From Synaphobranchus kaupii (Eukaryota > Chordata > Actinopteri > Anguilliformes > Synaphobranchidae), in NCBI GenBank assembly GCA_029718625.1, contig CM056391.1:2760579-2824578 (forward strand): a stretch of 64,000 nt of DNA. The letters run 5' to 3'. Each line of letters begins with the position of its first letter. Positions within the stretch are counted from its first letter, which is position 1. This document shows, piece by piece, positions 22,136-32,716 of this stretch. A program made the position numbers and the translations under genes. Below the pieces are notes generated by a model. The model saw only the letters and a program-made list of their open reading frames with translations, had not been told where the DNA came from and did not search any database.

Positions 22136-24949
22136 GTTTCTCACTGGAACTTGGCATAGATGAAAAGGAATTTCATTGTGTATTTTCCATAGAGCAGTGT
22201 TTTGGTTTTCGTTATTCCAGGACAGGTCACATGAACCGGGGATTCCAAATCGGGGGAATTTTCATTCATTCATTCATTATTTTTTTCATGCTTTCGCACT
22301 GAACAGAGATCAGAGCTTCCTTTGACAATGTCAGCTTTTAACTTCAAGAAAACTTAACTTGTTGCTCAAAATGGATATTCTTTCTGTCAGTGATACTCCT
22401 ACTGAGGAAAGTCCAGGTCTCTGAAGGAGCAGATCTGACGTGCTGTCAGAGCAATAGGCTAGCTTTCTGCTGCAGCTAGCAGTTTCACAAACCGCCCTAA
22501 ACCAAATGACCCGTTCAGCATTCCCCCCCCCACACACACTGTTCCTCGGGCAGAATAGAATATTTCTGGTTCAGTTCTTTCAAGTGTTTGTAATCGCATC
22601 TGTACTAGAGCCAAGTTACAGACGGTTAACAGGAAAGGCAGCTGCAGTGTGTCCACAAGATATTGCAAGATATGACAGATATTGGTTTTTCCAAGAAAAT
22701 ATCACATTTTCTAACAGATGTTCCATTTCTTAGAGAGCAATTTAAGTTTGTTTTCATTTAAACATGGTCTGTGCCATCTCCAGCTACTGCTGAACTTGGA
22801 ACATCTTTCACACCTGTGTTACCTTCACCAACTGTGAATGTGTTCACAGGATACGGGTATTGTTTTTTGTTAGGAAATGCAACAATTTTCATGTTCACTA
22901 CCATTTGCATTTATCTTGGAGTATATTATGGATATTATGAAGGAGTTGTGTTTTTCAAAGACTGGAGAGTGAAAAATCTTTGACGTCATCATCTACTGCT
23001 GGGCTACCATCTTTCATCATTTTTGTATTATTTTACATTTTCACATTACAGGGGGGGTCTAGTTTACCTTCCTTTAGGCAACAACAATAGCAACTAAACG
23101 CCATAGTACACGCTGGCATCAAACGCGGATTTTGCTTTGAGTCGTGTACAGCCACACGTGTGTGAACTCCATATGGCAGCGTTCTCAGCTTCTGCCGCTT
23201 ACCCACGATGCACTGCGGTTCTTTTCTGTAATGGACTCCCGGGGAGAGCTCGGCACTGTCAGGGATTTCCGATTAATAAAACTTAACGATCTTAAAGCGT
23301 GGCTTGATCTTTCACAACCCCCCACAACCAATCATTTATTCACATGGCTATATCCAGTCAGCGAACTCGCTCGCGTTACGGATTGATTTCACTCGCCGCC
23401 TCCCTCCTAGGAAATTATCCGGCTTTTTGTTTTATCGGGGAAACCGCAGATGGCATTTCCTGTGTGAAGAGGAAGAGCGGGCCTGTTTATCATTGCCGCC
23501 CACAGTCAAATCACCGTTCCTTAAATCTAAACGCTGTATACTGAACCAGTGACAATTCTGTCAATAACCGTCAGCAGAATGAATGAGTCGTTTTGGTGGA
23601 TATTTGTGTAGAAAGCAAAAGCGCCGCATTAATTTCCTCTCAAATGAGATGGTAAGTTTTGGAGGGAAATGGAAAAGCCGGCCGGCTAAAACATAAAGAG
23701 TAAAGTAAATGGCAGACAAAATAAATACCTTTGAGCTACGCTGTCACTTTCCCGTCTAAATATTTAATACAGACTGGGTGGAATGTGGAGGGTTATGAAT
23801 TGGTTATTGAAGGATTCTGTTTAGAGTGCTATTTTGTTCAAACCAATTATTTTGTGCAGAGTCTTTGCAACCAACTCTGGGGGTCAACCCAAACTGTGTT
23901 AGTTTCCACACACAATTCATCATAACCGTAACCATTAGGCAAAACCAGGCTTAAGATCATAAAACGACACCACACAAAGACCTTAAACAATCGATCACTT
24001 ACCAAGAAAACACTGAGGAAGCTACACACAGGCTTAATGTATAGTCACTGTATAGGCTAGCTACATCCAGGTCTGATATACAGTATAGTCACAGTGCAGG
24101 CTTGTCCAGGCCCATCCAGGCTCGTTCCAAATTTTATGACCCCACGTACTGGATGGCGCCCATCAGACAGGACAACAGCATTCCACCCGACCTCTCACAG
24201 TCAGAACGCAAACCCTGGCGAAGAGAACTATCCCCAAGGGCCTCGACACAGCCCAGCTGGGTCAGTCAACAAATGGCTACGTGAGGTTCGTCTGCAGCGC
24301 GACGTTAGCGTCCACATACAGTGTCTGCTAGCTGCCCACTAGCCCCCCGCCATCAGCACGGCTATTGAGGCAGCAGCGTTTCGCTAATCGGCCCAATGGC
24401 GGATTGCTAGAGAGACAGTGCAGTCAAGATGACTGTTATAAGAATGCAATATACAGTCCTGCCACTAGTGGTTACGCAGAACGCAATTTACCAATCAAAG
24501 CGATTGATTACACAATTAAATCACTTCTTCTGGTCTCTCTTTTGTCTGAATTGGTTGGTTTTTAAGGTGAAAACAAAAACCAGCAGTGACTCTTTACAGT
24601 TTCTTTAGGACCAAGGTTGCAAACCACTGATGTATAGCGACAGAAAAAGAGGAGGGAGGAGGGAAGGTGGTGGGCTAACCCAAAAAAAAAAAAAAAACTT
24701 TCTGTGAGTTTGTCCAAGAGTGCTGAATGAATTTACACCCTGGGAGGAATGGGAAATGTGCACAGCAGGGACTGAATTGCCTGGGAACAGCAGGGAGCAG
24801 TGTGAAAAGAGCCACTGATTACAAAGCAATGAGACTTTATTTGTGTTCAAGCGAAGAAATTAACCCTTGGTTTAGAAGACATGTAACCACAAAACTACCC
24901 GTTCACCCCTAGATACTGAGCTGGCTTGCAAACACAAGATTTGCATTCA
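22136..24949. other. Unassigned sequence
   Basis: No exon was recognised. At 22771-22983 there is a 70-codon hydrophobic frame rich in Tyr and Phe, but it lacks any known domain and splice signals. 23140-23560 is complex GC-balanced sequence with stacked open frames and nothing identifiable. 24686-24698 is a short poly-A. Confidence 0.4.
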
Positions 24950-25160
24950 GTTTGCTGTGGTCTTATTCAGAGGTATAAAATCCAGGGGTCAGAAAGTAAA
25001 AATCCTGCCATATGTTTCTTCCACCCATTAACTGATTCCACCAATTAGTTCCACCTCCTGGCTGAATTGTGCTAATTAGCAAATCCAGCTGTTTGGGACA
25101 AAATACTGGAGAGGACTTTTCACTTTTTGAACCTGGGGTCCCAATAGTCGAAAAATGCCA
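24950..25160 (-). mobile_element. Inverted-repeat MITE (second family), copy 1
   Basis: The ends are 'cagaggtataaaatccaggg' - gtcagaaagtaaaaatcct and 'aggacttttcactttttgaa' - cctggggtccc, which are inverted copies of each other. The interior 'ttaactgattccaccaatta' - gttccacctcctggctgaattgtgctaattagcaaatcca is the reverse complement of the element at 48800-49000. Frames within it (...NIWQDFYFL...) are shared only because the DNA is shared. Confidence 0.7.
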
Positions 25161-25284
25161 CCTTTCCTCCTCCACTACCACTCCTCTACTTCGTGCCCCG
25201 GAAACGGATCTTTGTGTTTTAATCTAATGTCGCTGATTAGATTTTAATTACGTATTAATGGTTACATATTAATTAATTTTTTAC

Positions 25285-25340
25285 TCTTTGACCCTTAGAT
25301 CAGTGTTCTAGAACTCCAGTGCTGTCAATTACCAGTAGTG
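25285..25340. mobile_element. piggyBac-like MITE, copy 2, left half
   Basis: 'acccttagatcagtgttcta' - gaactccagtgctgtcaattaccagtagtg matches the left half of the element at 21966-22135. It stops at GTAGTG (25335-25340), where the L2-like LINE begins. The right half resumes at 26289. Confidence 0.75.
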
Positions 25341-25369
25341 GAGGTTACCTAGTGGAGTCTTGTGGAGAC

Positions 25370-25868
25370 GCTCTCATAATGACAATAACCACTATGGTCA
25401 CCTCACGCCTGGACTACTGCAACTCCCTGCTCGCAAGCCTACCGGCCTGCGCCATTCTGCCTCTTCAACTCATCCAGAATGCAGCTGCCCGGCTTGTGTT
25501 CAACCTCCCGAAATTTTCCCACGTAACCCCCCTGCTGAGGTCTCTCCACTGGCTGCCAGTTGCAGCCAGGATCAGGTTCAAAGTTCTGACCCTGGCCTAC
25601 ACTGCAGCAAATAGGACAGGCCCCGCCTACCTGCAGGACTTAATCCAGAACTATGTTCCTGCTCGACCACTTCGCTCTTCTACAGCAGGGCGACTGGCAC
25701 TTCCCCCCCCTCCGTGTCAAAGGCTCTCGCTTGTCCCGACTGCGGAGTTTTTCCACATTAACACCTCAGTGGTGGAATGAACTTCCCATTCCCCTACGTT
25801 CTACTCCAACCCTGCCTGCATTCCGTCGAGGCCTGAAGACACACCTCTTCAGACTCCACCTTGACTGA
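25370..25868 (+). pseudogene. LINE reverse-transcriptase C-terminal fragment, frameshifted
   Basis: The first frame contains SRLDYCNSLLASLPACAILP, LQLIQNAAARLVFNLPKFSH, RSLHWLPVAARIRFKVLTLA and AYLQDLIQNYVPARPLRSS. After a C-run (about 25705-25712) the homologous text continues in another frame with STLTPQWWNELPIPLRSTPT and FRRGLKTHLFRLHLD up to a stop at 25866-25868. This is the characteristic C-terminus of L2-type fish LINE reverse transcriptases, downstream of the catalytic core. The 5' truncation and the frameshift make it inactive. Confidence 0.85.
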
Positions 25869-25914
25869 TATCCTCACCTAGGAATATCAGTTCCCTGTTC
25901 CCTGTGTTTTCCTG

Positions 25915-26100
25915 TCTGTTTATTATAGTTTATAATAGTATTTGGAATGGTTTATAATAGCATAGTTTATAATGGTATTTGGAATGATTTATAATAGTAT
26001 AGTTTATAATAGTATTTGGAATGGTTTATAATAGCATAGTTTATAATAGTATTTGGAATGGTTTATAATAGTATAGTTTATAATAGTATTTGGAATGAAA
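25915..26100. repeat. Tandem repeat in the LINE 3' region (about 28-50 bp units)
   Basis: Units of 'tagtttataatagtatttgg' - aatg(g/a)tttataatag(c/t)a are repeated about four times. Confidence 0.85.
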
Positions 26101-26288
26101 GTGTGGTGTTGCTGATTTGCCCACAGCTTACTGTGAACTACAGTCAACGTTCATTGCTAGGGATAGCTGCTACATTATGCAAAGGATGCGCTTTGCCTTG
26201 TCTGTTCTGTAATGATGATGATGTCTCTGTACGCACTTACTGTACGTCGCTTTGGATAAAAGCGTCTGCTAAATAAATGTAATGTAAT

Positions 26289-26376
26289 GTAGTGATTGTT
26301 ACATCAGCGTTAGAATGTTCAGTTTAAGAACATTCTAATCACATATTTGTGATCTTACACCTCAATGCATTGATAT
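26289..26376. mobile_element. piggyBac-like MITE, copy 2, right half
   Basis: 'gattgttacatcagcgttag' - aatgttcag...'attctaatcacatatttgtg' - atcttacacc continues the half at 25285-25340 after the LINE insertion. Confidence 0.75.
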
Positions 26377-26582
26377 TAAAGTCTGGACCTTGAATCCACA
26401 TCCACCCCTGGTTTTCTTTCTCCCAGGTAATGAACTGAACAATTAGTGCTACTGATTGGCCAGACTGTCTTCACACCTGACTCCTAGGTAAAGGGAGGAT
26501 GGAAAACCAGCAGTTCTCGGCCCTCAAGGACCGTGATTTAAAAAAACCGGGCCTTAAAGCGTTATAAGGAGACTGCTTAGCC

Positions 26583-26823
26583 CAGGGGTCCTCAACCTTA
26601 TCCAGAAAGGGCCGGTGTTGATTCAGGCGATTATTATTCCACCCAAGCAGATACACAGCTGATTCTACTAATCAACCACCATAGTCTTTGCTCTGGACCT
26701 CGATTAGTATACTATTATACGTTATATATTATATATTAGTATAGAATCAGGGGTGTTAATGCTTGGGTGGAATAAAAGCCTGAATCAACACCGGCCCTTT
26801 CTGGATAAAATTGAGGACCCCTG
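26583..26823. mobile_element. hAT-like MITE
   Basis: The terminal inverted repeats are 'caggggtcctcaaccttatc' - cagaaagggccggtgttgattcagg at the left and cctgaatcaacaccggccctt - tctggataaaattgaggacccctg at the right. They are flanked by gcttagcc (26575-26582) and gcttagga (26824-26831), which agree at 6 of 8 positions. The 8-bp duplication and the CAGGGGTCC ends fit the hAT superfamily. There is no transposase frame. Confidence 0.8.
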
Positions 26824-26838
26824 GCTTAGGATATCGCT

Positions 26839-26884
26839 CGCTCAGTAATCAGTAATCAGTAATCAGTAATCAGTAATCAGTAGG
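26839..26884. repeat. 7-bp tandem repeat (CAGTAAT)n
   Basis: About six units of cagtaat lie directly after the hAT-like MITE. Confidence 0.92.
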
Positions 26885-28146
26885 GACATTTTGCTCCCTT
26901 ATTTTCCTGCCTTAGAGCCATTCTTGTGTCCTTTTGTCTTTGCCTTTTATTTATTGTGTACTGTCATTTTAAAGCCGTCCCCAACACCTTGTGCATCTGC
27001 TGAAGACTACTCCCATGAATTATAACAGCAGGGACACACTGGCCCTTCCAGAACACATATATTTCCTGAGCCTTTGGGTGCTCCAGACACGCTTCGATGC
27101 AAACACATTCTCTATTGACAGAACAAGGTTTGGTTTTGAGGAATGTGCAGGACCGTGCGTTTGAACAGGAATATAAATATAATTACGCAGGGCCCGGCTC
27201 CTGTAAGATTGTTTGAGAAAGCCGGAGAGCCTTACTTTTATCTAAAGGATGCGCCAATGCAGGTGACAGCCCGGGAACATCAATAAATCAGTGAAATCCC
27301 CACTCCCGTGAGGGAAACCAACCCGCGACGCACTGAGACAGACGTCCTCTATTTGAAAGCAATCGTGACCCTCTGCGAAGGACCAAAAACACAGCCATAT
27401 TTCAAAAAGATCTAGGCAAAACAGAAGTGCGACGGTTACACAATAACATCGGTAGAACAAAACTGCCGCTCGACTGGAAAATGGCAAATGGATCATACGG
27501 TTTAAATATTTCATTGGACTCAGAAAGGGGGGGGGGTTGTAAGTGTTATGAATGACTCATGCTCTGCTAATGGAACGCGCCGTTGGTGTCTGCCGTTGGT
27601 GTCCGCGTTGGACGGTTTCTGGAGCTGTGTCTGTCTGTGTGGGTGCGTAGCGGTGCTGTTCGGCGTTTGTTAAAATTCCTGGAACTTTATGTGAAACGGT
27701 AGCGAGTTCATAAAATGTGACTCATGCTCGGTAGGCTACGTTCTCTCCCCACCTGGAATGAAAACATTATATTTTCAATATTGCAAAAGTGAATCTTGTC
27801 ATTCATAACTGAACTACCAATACATCACATAAAGCAGTAAAATTTTGCTTTTTATTTCACTTCTGGCATATCATATACGTTTTGCTTGTCAGAGCATCAC
27901 AGTGTAAATGGTAACTTACTGGGAAAGGGATTTTAACAGTATTTCAAGCCACGCAAATTCCAAGAATAAGAATAAGAAAGTAAGGTTTAAAGTGTGAAGA
28001 ATATAAGAGAAAATGGCCAACAATGGGCTCAGTGCTGCAGCGGTCTGGATTAGTGTATCCTTGTAGGAAAACTCTTGGTCAGGGTGAAATACTGTTGAAT
28101 GTATTTTTACAGTAAAGCAAACCCTAAATGTTAGTTAGATATACAC
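26885..28146. other. Unassigned sequence
   Basis: No exon was recognised. 27060-27500 is complex, non-repetitive sequence that could be conserved non-coding DNA, but this cannot be judged from one sequence. Confidence 0.4.
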
Positions 28147-28149
28147 TAA

Positions 28150-28327
28150 GGGCCTGCTTCACTAAGACCTTTAGTGTGTGCAAAACCTTTTAGCACACGC
28201 AGAACCAATAATAACATGACCAATGACTGGTCCTGGGATTTGTTTTGCGCCAATCATTGGTTGTGTTATTAGTTTTGCGTGTGCTAAAATGTTTTGCACA
28301 CGCTAAAGGTCTTAGTAAACCAGGCCC
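28150..28327. mobile_element. PIF/Harbinger-like MITE
   Basis: A 178-bp near-palindrome starts 'gggcctgcttcactaagacc' and ends ggtcttagtaaaccaggccc. The inner arms are 'tttagtgtgtgcaaaacctt' - ttagcacacgcagaacc and their complement. The flanks are TAA at 28147-28149 and 28328-28330, a 3-bp target duplication as expected for PIF/Harbinger elements. There is no coding capacity. Confidence 0.82.
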
Positions 28328-28330
28328 TAA

Positions 28331-28770
28331 GTGTAAAGTGATTTTATTCCGAGGGAGAGCTCGCACTCAGCATGTCAGCATTGGCACGAATCCTAAAATA
28401 TTTATTTGTTCTCATAGATTTTTGGACATTGTACATCTAATATAGACAGACCAAAAAATGCACTTGAAAATACATCTTTAAAATGGTGAAAAAAAGCCTT
28501 GCCTGAAATCGCGCCTCATTCATCTGTATATATAAACCTGGGTCCTCTGCCCATGACTGTGACTGTGACTTATAGGGTATATTTAGCCGTGTGACAGAGA
28601 AAGGGGGGGCTTCGCTCTCACATTTGGTTGTTTGTACGTTTACTCAGTCGTGTTCTACACCGTAAAATGAATTACGGGGCAGTGGCTTGGAGAGTAGCCC
28701 TGTCAAAACCAGCCATATCAAAATGATTTATGGGACAATACCGAAGCGCAAGGGGCTCAATGGGGGAAGG
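28331..28770. other. Unassigned sequence
   Basis: Nothing was recognised. Confidence 0.4.
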
Positions 28771-28776
28771 TCTCAC

Positions 28777-29088
28777 ACCACCGTGCTAACAGCCTACCAG
28801 GGTTCAACACACCATCGTGCTAACAGCCTACCAGGGTTCAACACACCACCATGCTAACAGCCTACCAGGGTTCAACACACCACCGTGCTAACAGCCTACC
28901 AGGGTTCAACACACCATCGTGCTAACAGCCTACCAGGGTTCAACACACCACCATGCTAACAGCCTACCAGGGTTCAACACACCACCGTGCTAACAGCCTA
29001 CCAGGGTTCAACACACCATCGTGCTAACAGCCTACCAGGGTTCAACACACCACCGTGCTAACAGCTTACCAGGGTTCAACACACCACA
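28777..29088. repeat. 34-bp minisatellite, 9 units
   Basis: The unit is 'caccgtgctaacagcctacc' - agggttcaacacac. The variants caccgtg, catcgtg and caccatg follow in the order 1-2-3-1-2-3-1-2-1, so a three-unit block of 102 bp was duplicated. Confidence 0.95.
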
Positions 29089-29934
29089 TCAGTACAACCA
29101 ACCAACTGATGTTCTGCAGCAAGGAGACGCGTTTGGCAGAAGGCACAGTCAAACCAGGGTCAAATAGACACAGAAATATTGAAAAACTTGTAATTGAAAA
29201 TGCAATTTTAACACATTTCACGCATTTACTTTAAATGCACTTGCCCAATCAAACGCTTTGTATTTGAAGTATTCAAAATACTTTCTTGAGAACATGAATG
29301 TTTATTTCAAGCATTTTTCAAATTCTTCCATAGAACGCTGCTGGTATTTTAAAAATACTTTGAAAAATACAATTTCAAATGCATTTCAAATACCTTGATC
29401 AAATACTATGCCCAACTGAGTTTTAATAGCCTGAAAGAGGGTGAGGCAGCCATATTGGCTCTGCAGTGGCTCTACAAACTGTACATTTGTCTCCAGTTTC
29501 ATAGCAACGTCTTTCAGGCGTCAAGCGCCCTGCTGAAAAGTCCAATAATACCTCACCTCCCCCTCCAGCCCGATCCAGTCCTGAGTCATGACATCATGAC
29601 ATCCGGCACCTTCCGCGCTGCCTGGGCATGCTTCAGTGTCATCAGGCCACACATCCTACAAGCCTAGCCTGCGGGGGAAACGGTAGCGTCATTAGCATGT
29701 GCGCCTTTATTTAGCACAGAAACAATCTCAGCTCTCGTTCCCCCTCCCTGTAGCCATCGCGTGCGGCATCGGAGAGATGGGAGGCTTCGGGTATCGATTC
29801 CACTTGTGCCTCCGTTTAAATTCAGGTCACACATCGCGTTCTACGACCGGCCGCAATTTCACTTGTTTTAAGCTCATATTTGATGTTTCTTGAGGCCTTT
29901 TTAAATGGATATTCCAAAATCATAAAAAATACCC

Positions 29935-29936
<2 letters not shown>
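29089..29936. other. Unassigned sequence
   Basis: A 90-codon frame at 29395-29667 has no recognisable domain. Its TTT/AAA-rich upstream flank (29190-29400) consists of short self-similar tracts such as 'tttcaaat' and 'aaaatac'. Confidence 0.4.
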
Positions 29937-29996
<60 letters not shown>

Positions 29997-29997
29997 A
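29937..29997. repeat. (CACG)n / (CA)n microsatellite
   Basis: About eight cacg units run into a CA array. Confidence 0.95.
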
Positions 29998-30665
29998 TGA
30001 GCATTTCTTTGACACGCATAGCTGAAATATTAATAACAACCAACAAACAGTTATTTTCCCCAATACTTGCATTTGTAATGTCCTTAACGGAACATTCTAA
30101 TGCTGATGTAATCCAAGGCAATGGAATTCTGGAACAGCGACTTGTTTTGGAAAAAACATTTCAAAAAGCCTACTCTTCAAAGGGTTAAACGAATGTGTGT
30201 CTGTAGCAACACCACGGCAGGTCATTGTTTTGTCAGAATCCTGTTGCTAAGCCAATGTTCTCATGAGCGAGCACGTGCAGTTCCTCTTCAGGGGCGTGTG
30301 TTTGCGTCCATGGAAATGGAACAAAGTGAAGATCTACTTAAGTACAATATGTTGCCTAGATACCACAATACCACAACGTATGGGCAGCTATAGAAATGAT
30401 TTCCAACACCAAACCACCACAAACTCCACTGTGGATTCAGGAGACACACAAGCACGCACTCTCCTCCGAGGAAGAGGGAGGTGTCAGCCGTCACTTCCTG
30501 TCACGCCGTAGCTTGACATGAGCCGGAGGAAGACGCCTCGCGCAGCTCAACAGGCGGATATGCAGGTACCCGATTGACTGCTGGGGGGTTGCTGGTGGTG
30601 CCCGTTGAAACTCCTTTCCCTGGGCTGATGTTACAGTCAACATGGGGCTGCTGACCACAGGCCAT
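29998..30665. other. Unassigned sequence
   Basis: Overlapping short frames on both strands have no protein likeness. Nothing was recognised. Confidence 0.4.
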
Positions 30666-30803
30666 GCAGGATAACCGAGTTAGCTGGATAACTGCAATGA
30701 GTAAAACCAGGCTCTTTTTTACTTCAGTCCATGTTCCAGATTTGGGAGGGTTCTGGGGTTTACTCAGAGCACTTATCCAGCTAACTACACAATCCTGCTT
30801 CTT
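30666..30803. mobile_element. Palindromic MITE, copy 4
   Basis: The arms are 'gagttagctggataactgca' - atgagtaaaacc and 'ttctggggtttactcagagc' - acttatccagctaact...aatcctgcttctt. The centre 'tttacttcagtccatgttcc' - agatttgggagg is the same as in copies 1 and 3. Confidence 0.78.
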
Positions 30804-31259
30804 GATTCAGGCCCCCGGTTTGATACCAGACCTCGGGGCCCATCCCCGCATTAGAACAGTGCCGTAACAGGATGAGCTCTCCAGTAGGCCCTTATATTCA
30901 AAGCCATTAAATCCTTGGCCTCCACCCATTTAGATGGACAGTCTCTGTAGGGCTATAGGGAGGGGGGCCAGGATGAGACGATGTGTTCTGCACAGCTTAA
31001 CAGCGATCGATCTGGAATCTCTTAAAGCCTCGTCTTAATGGTATTTTTGAGTGCCGTTGCGCTGGTGTGCATTCACCTGCATGGCGACACAATCAATGCC
31101 AGCTGGAGAGCTCCTCTCCGCCCGCGCGTTTCTGCTTGGCGGAGACGCCAGATGAAAATCTAAATTGCGCAGGACGGGTTGCCAGATTTGCAATTAAACT
31201 GCCGCAGGATCCCCCCCCTTTCCGCCGCAGAACAGCTTGCTCCCGCACCTCCACTCGTC
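30804..31259. other. Unassigned sequence
   Basis: No exon was recognised. Confidence 0.4.
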
Positions 31260-31497
31260 TTAAAGGGATAGTTTGGAATTTTGGACATAACGTCTCAATT
31301 ACGACTTACCCATGATATAGCTGATTGATGGAAACCATTTTCAGCCAATTCCACGCTGTCCCTTCTTTTGGACATACACACGTTGCTAATGCTAGCGCAA
31401 CTCTAAGGTAACCGGTAGCATCCACTACCAAACGCACTTAAACACTCCACAGTGCACCCAAAGCAAATAAAATATGAGGACAGTCTATCGGGGTTAT
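31260..31497 (+). mobile_element. Unclassified interspersed repeat, copy 1
   Basis: It begins TTAAAGGGATAGTTTG and contains 'cgtctcaattacgacttacc', 'gctaatgctagcgcaactct' and 'ggtagcatccactaccaaac'. The reverse complement of 58756-58995 matches it over its full length with scattered substitutions. The TTAA at the left end (31260-31263) suggests a TTAA-targeting element, but the right end is not clean in both copies. Confidence 0.75.
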
Positions 31498-31527
31498 TTA
31501 ATTTAGTTCCAGTCAGAATCGATCATG

Positions 31528-31748
31528 GCGGCAGTGTAGCGTAACGACTAGGGAAGTGGGCTTGTAACTGAAAGGTTGCAGGTTTGATTACCGGTTGGGG
31601 CACTGGTTTTATCCCCCGGGGCGAGGTACTTAACCTGAATTAGCCCAGTTCAGTAAAACATCCAGCCCTGTAAACAGTTTGTGTCTAAAAGACAACGTAC
31701 CGGTGTCAGCCTCTCTCACATCAGCTAAATGCTGAGGCATAATGTAGT
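31528..31748 (+). mobile_element. tRNA-derived SINE
   Basis: The head 'gcggcagtgtagcgtaacga' is followed by the box B-like 'ggtttgattaccgg', the body 'gcgaggtacttaacctgaat' and the diverged tail 'tcagctaaatgctgaggcat' - aatgtagt. Confidence 0.75.
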
Positions 31749-32506
31749 ATTTCAGAGCACTTTAAAAACAGCAAAGGGTCTTTAGAGTAAACCTGTCACT
31801 GTACGGCATATCGCACGGATCTCCAAACCCAACCCCCTGGGGAGCCACAAAGTCTGGTAGTTTTCAGCGTGTTTTTTCAGCAGCTAAGCACTTGCTTTAA
31901 GCCATTGATTGGGTAAAGAGTGCACGCAGTCTGCTTCCAAGGCCTAAATTGCCTGCTGATTGAAGGTAAATTGCAAACACCTCGAGTCCCAGCGGCCTGG
32001 AGATTGGACATCGAGATCCCTGGCGTAGAGCCGATCAGGGACAGATATGACAATTTGCGAGGCGACACCGAGGCAACCGATTGCCTGATATCTGAGGGGA
32101 GGGCGAACAGAATCGCTAATGACACAGGCGTTTGATTATTAATCTTTTTAATTCTTTTGCGTGCTCTGTGTGAAATATGATGTTTACCCATGCACTTTTT
32201 ACATGGTTTCAAGCTGAACAATAGGCTAAAATCACATAGGTCGCTGAAAGCTTTTAGGCCGATTTCCCTATAACCACATAAAAGTAGCAGTGTTAGTACA
32301 TTAGTGTCTTTGTGGGTCCCTCTCCCATATATTCAGTGTAATTGTTGCCGGTGCTACTGATTCACAATATAAATGTGATGTATGCACCCTTTACTTATGA
32401 TTTTCTTTTGGCTAGCTGCCATACCTTTCCATTATTTGTTGAATATTTTTGCGACCTCTCCACGTACCTCCCTCTCTGTCCCATAAACACCCACACAGTT
32501 TACAAT
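31749..32506. other. Unassigned sequence, possible conserved non-coding block
   Basis: 31900-32180 is complex, free of repeats and of exon signals, and ends with TAAT-rich motifs ('gtttgattattaatcttttt'). No protein match was recognised. Confidence 0.35.
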
Positions 32507-32580
32507 ATATGAATTTAGCAGATGCTTTTAGCCAAAGCAACTTCCAAAAAGTGCATTTAACATGGTAAGAAATATGGAAG
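32507..32580 (-). repeat. SINE/LINE tail fragment, minus orientation
   Basis: 'gaatttagcagatgctttta' - gccaaagcaacttccaaaaagtgcatttaacatgg is the complement of the 'gtcactctggataagagcgt' - ctgctaaat tail. Confidence 0.6.
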
Positions 32581-32685
32581 ACAACGGAAAACTACAATTA
32601 AATAATTTAAAAAAACATTGAGGCTGGTTTTCAGACTCTGTCTCAAATGGCTTTGTTAGCATGAATATAAATAATCTCTCTCTCT

Positions 32686-32716
<31 letters not shown>

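Larger units (their letters stand above)
25341..26288 (+). mobile_element. L2-like LINE, 5'-truncated, inserted in a MITE
   Basis: The 3' end of a non-LTR retrotransposon. Coding remains span 25341-25868, then comes a 3' UTR with a tandem repeat, then the tail 'tcgctttggataaaagcgtc' - tgctaaataaatgtaatgtaat. It is flanked by GTAGTG at 25335-25340 and 26289-26294, a plausible target-site duplication. The sequence on each side joins into one MITE copy. Confidence 0.82.

Noticed and set aside
22771..22983. Small membrane-protein-like frame of 70 codons
   Set aside because: Hydrophobic by TTT/TAT-rich composition. No homology was recognised and there are no splice or transcription signals.
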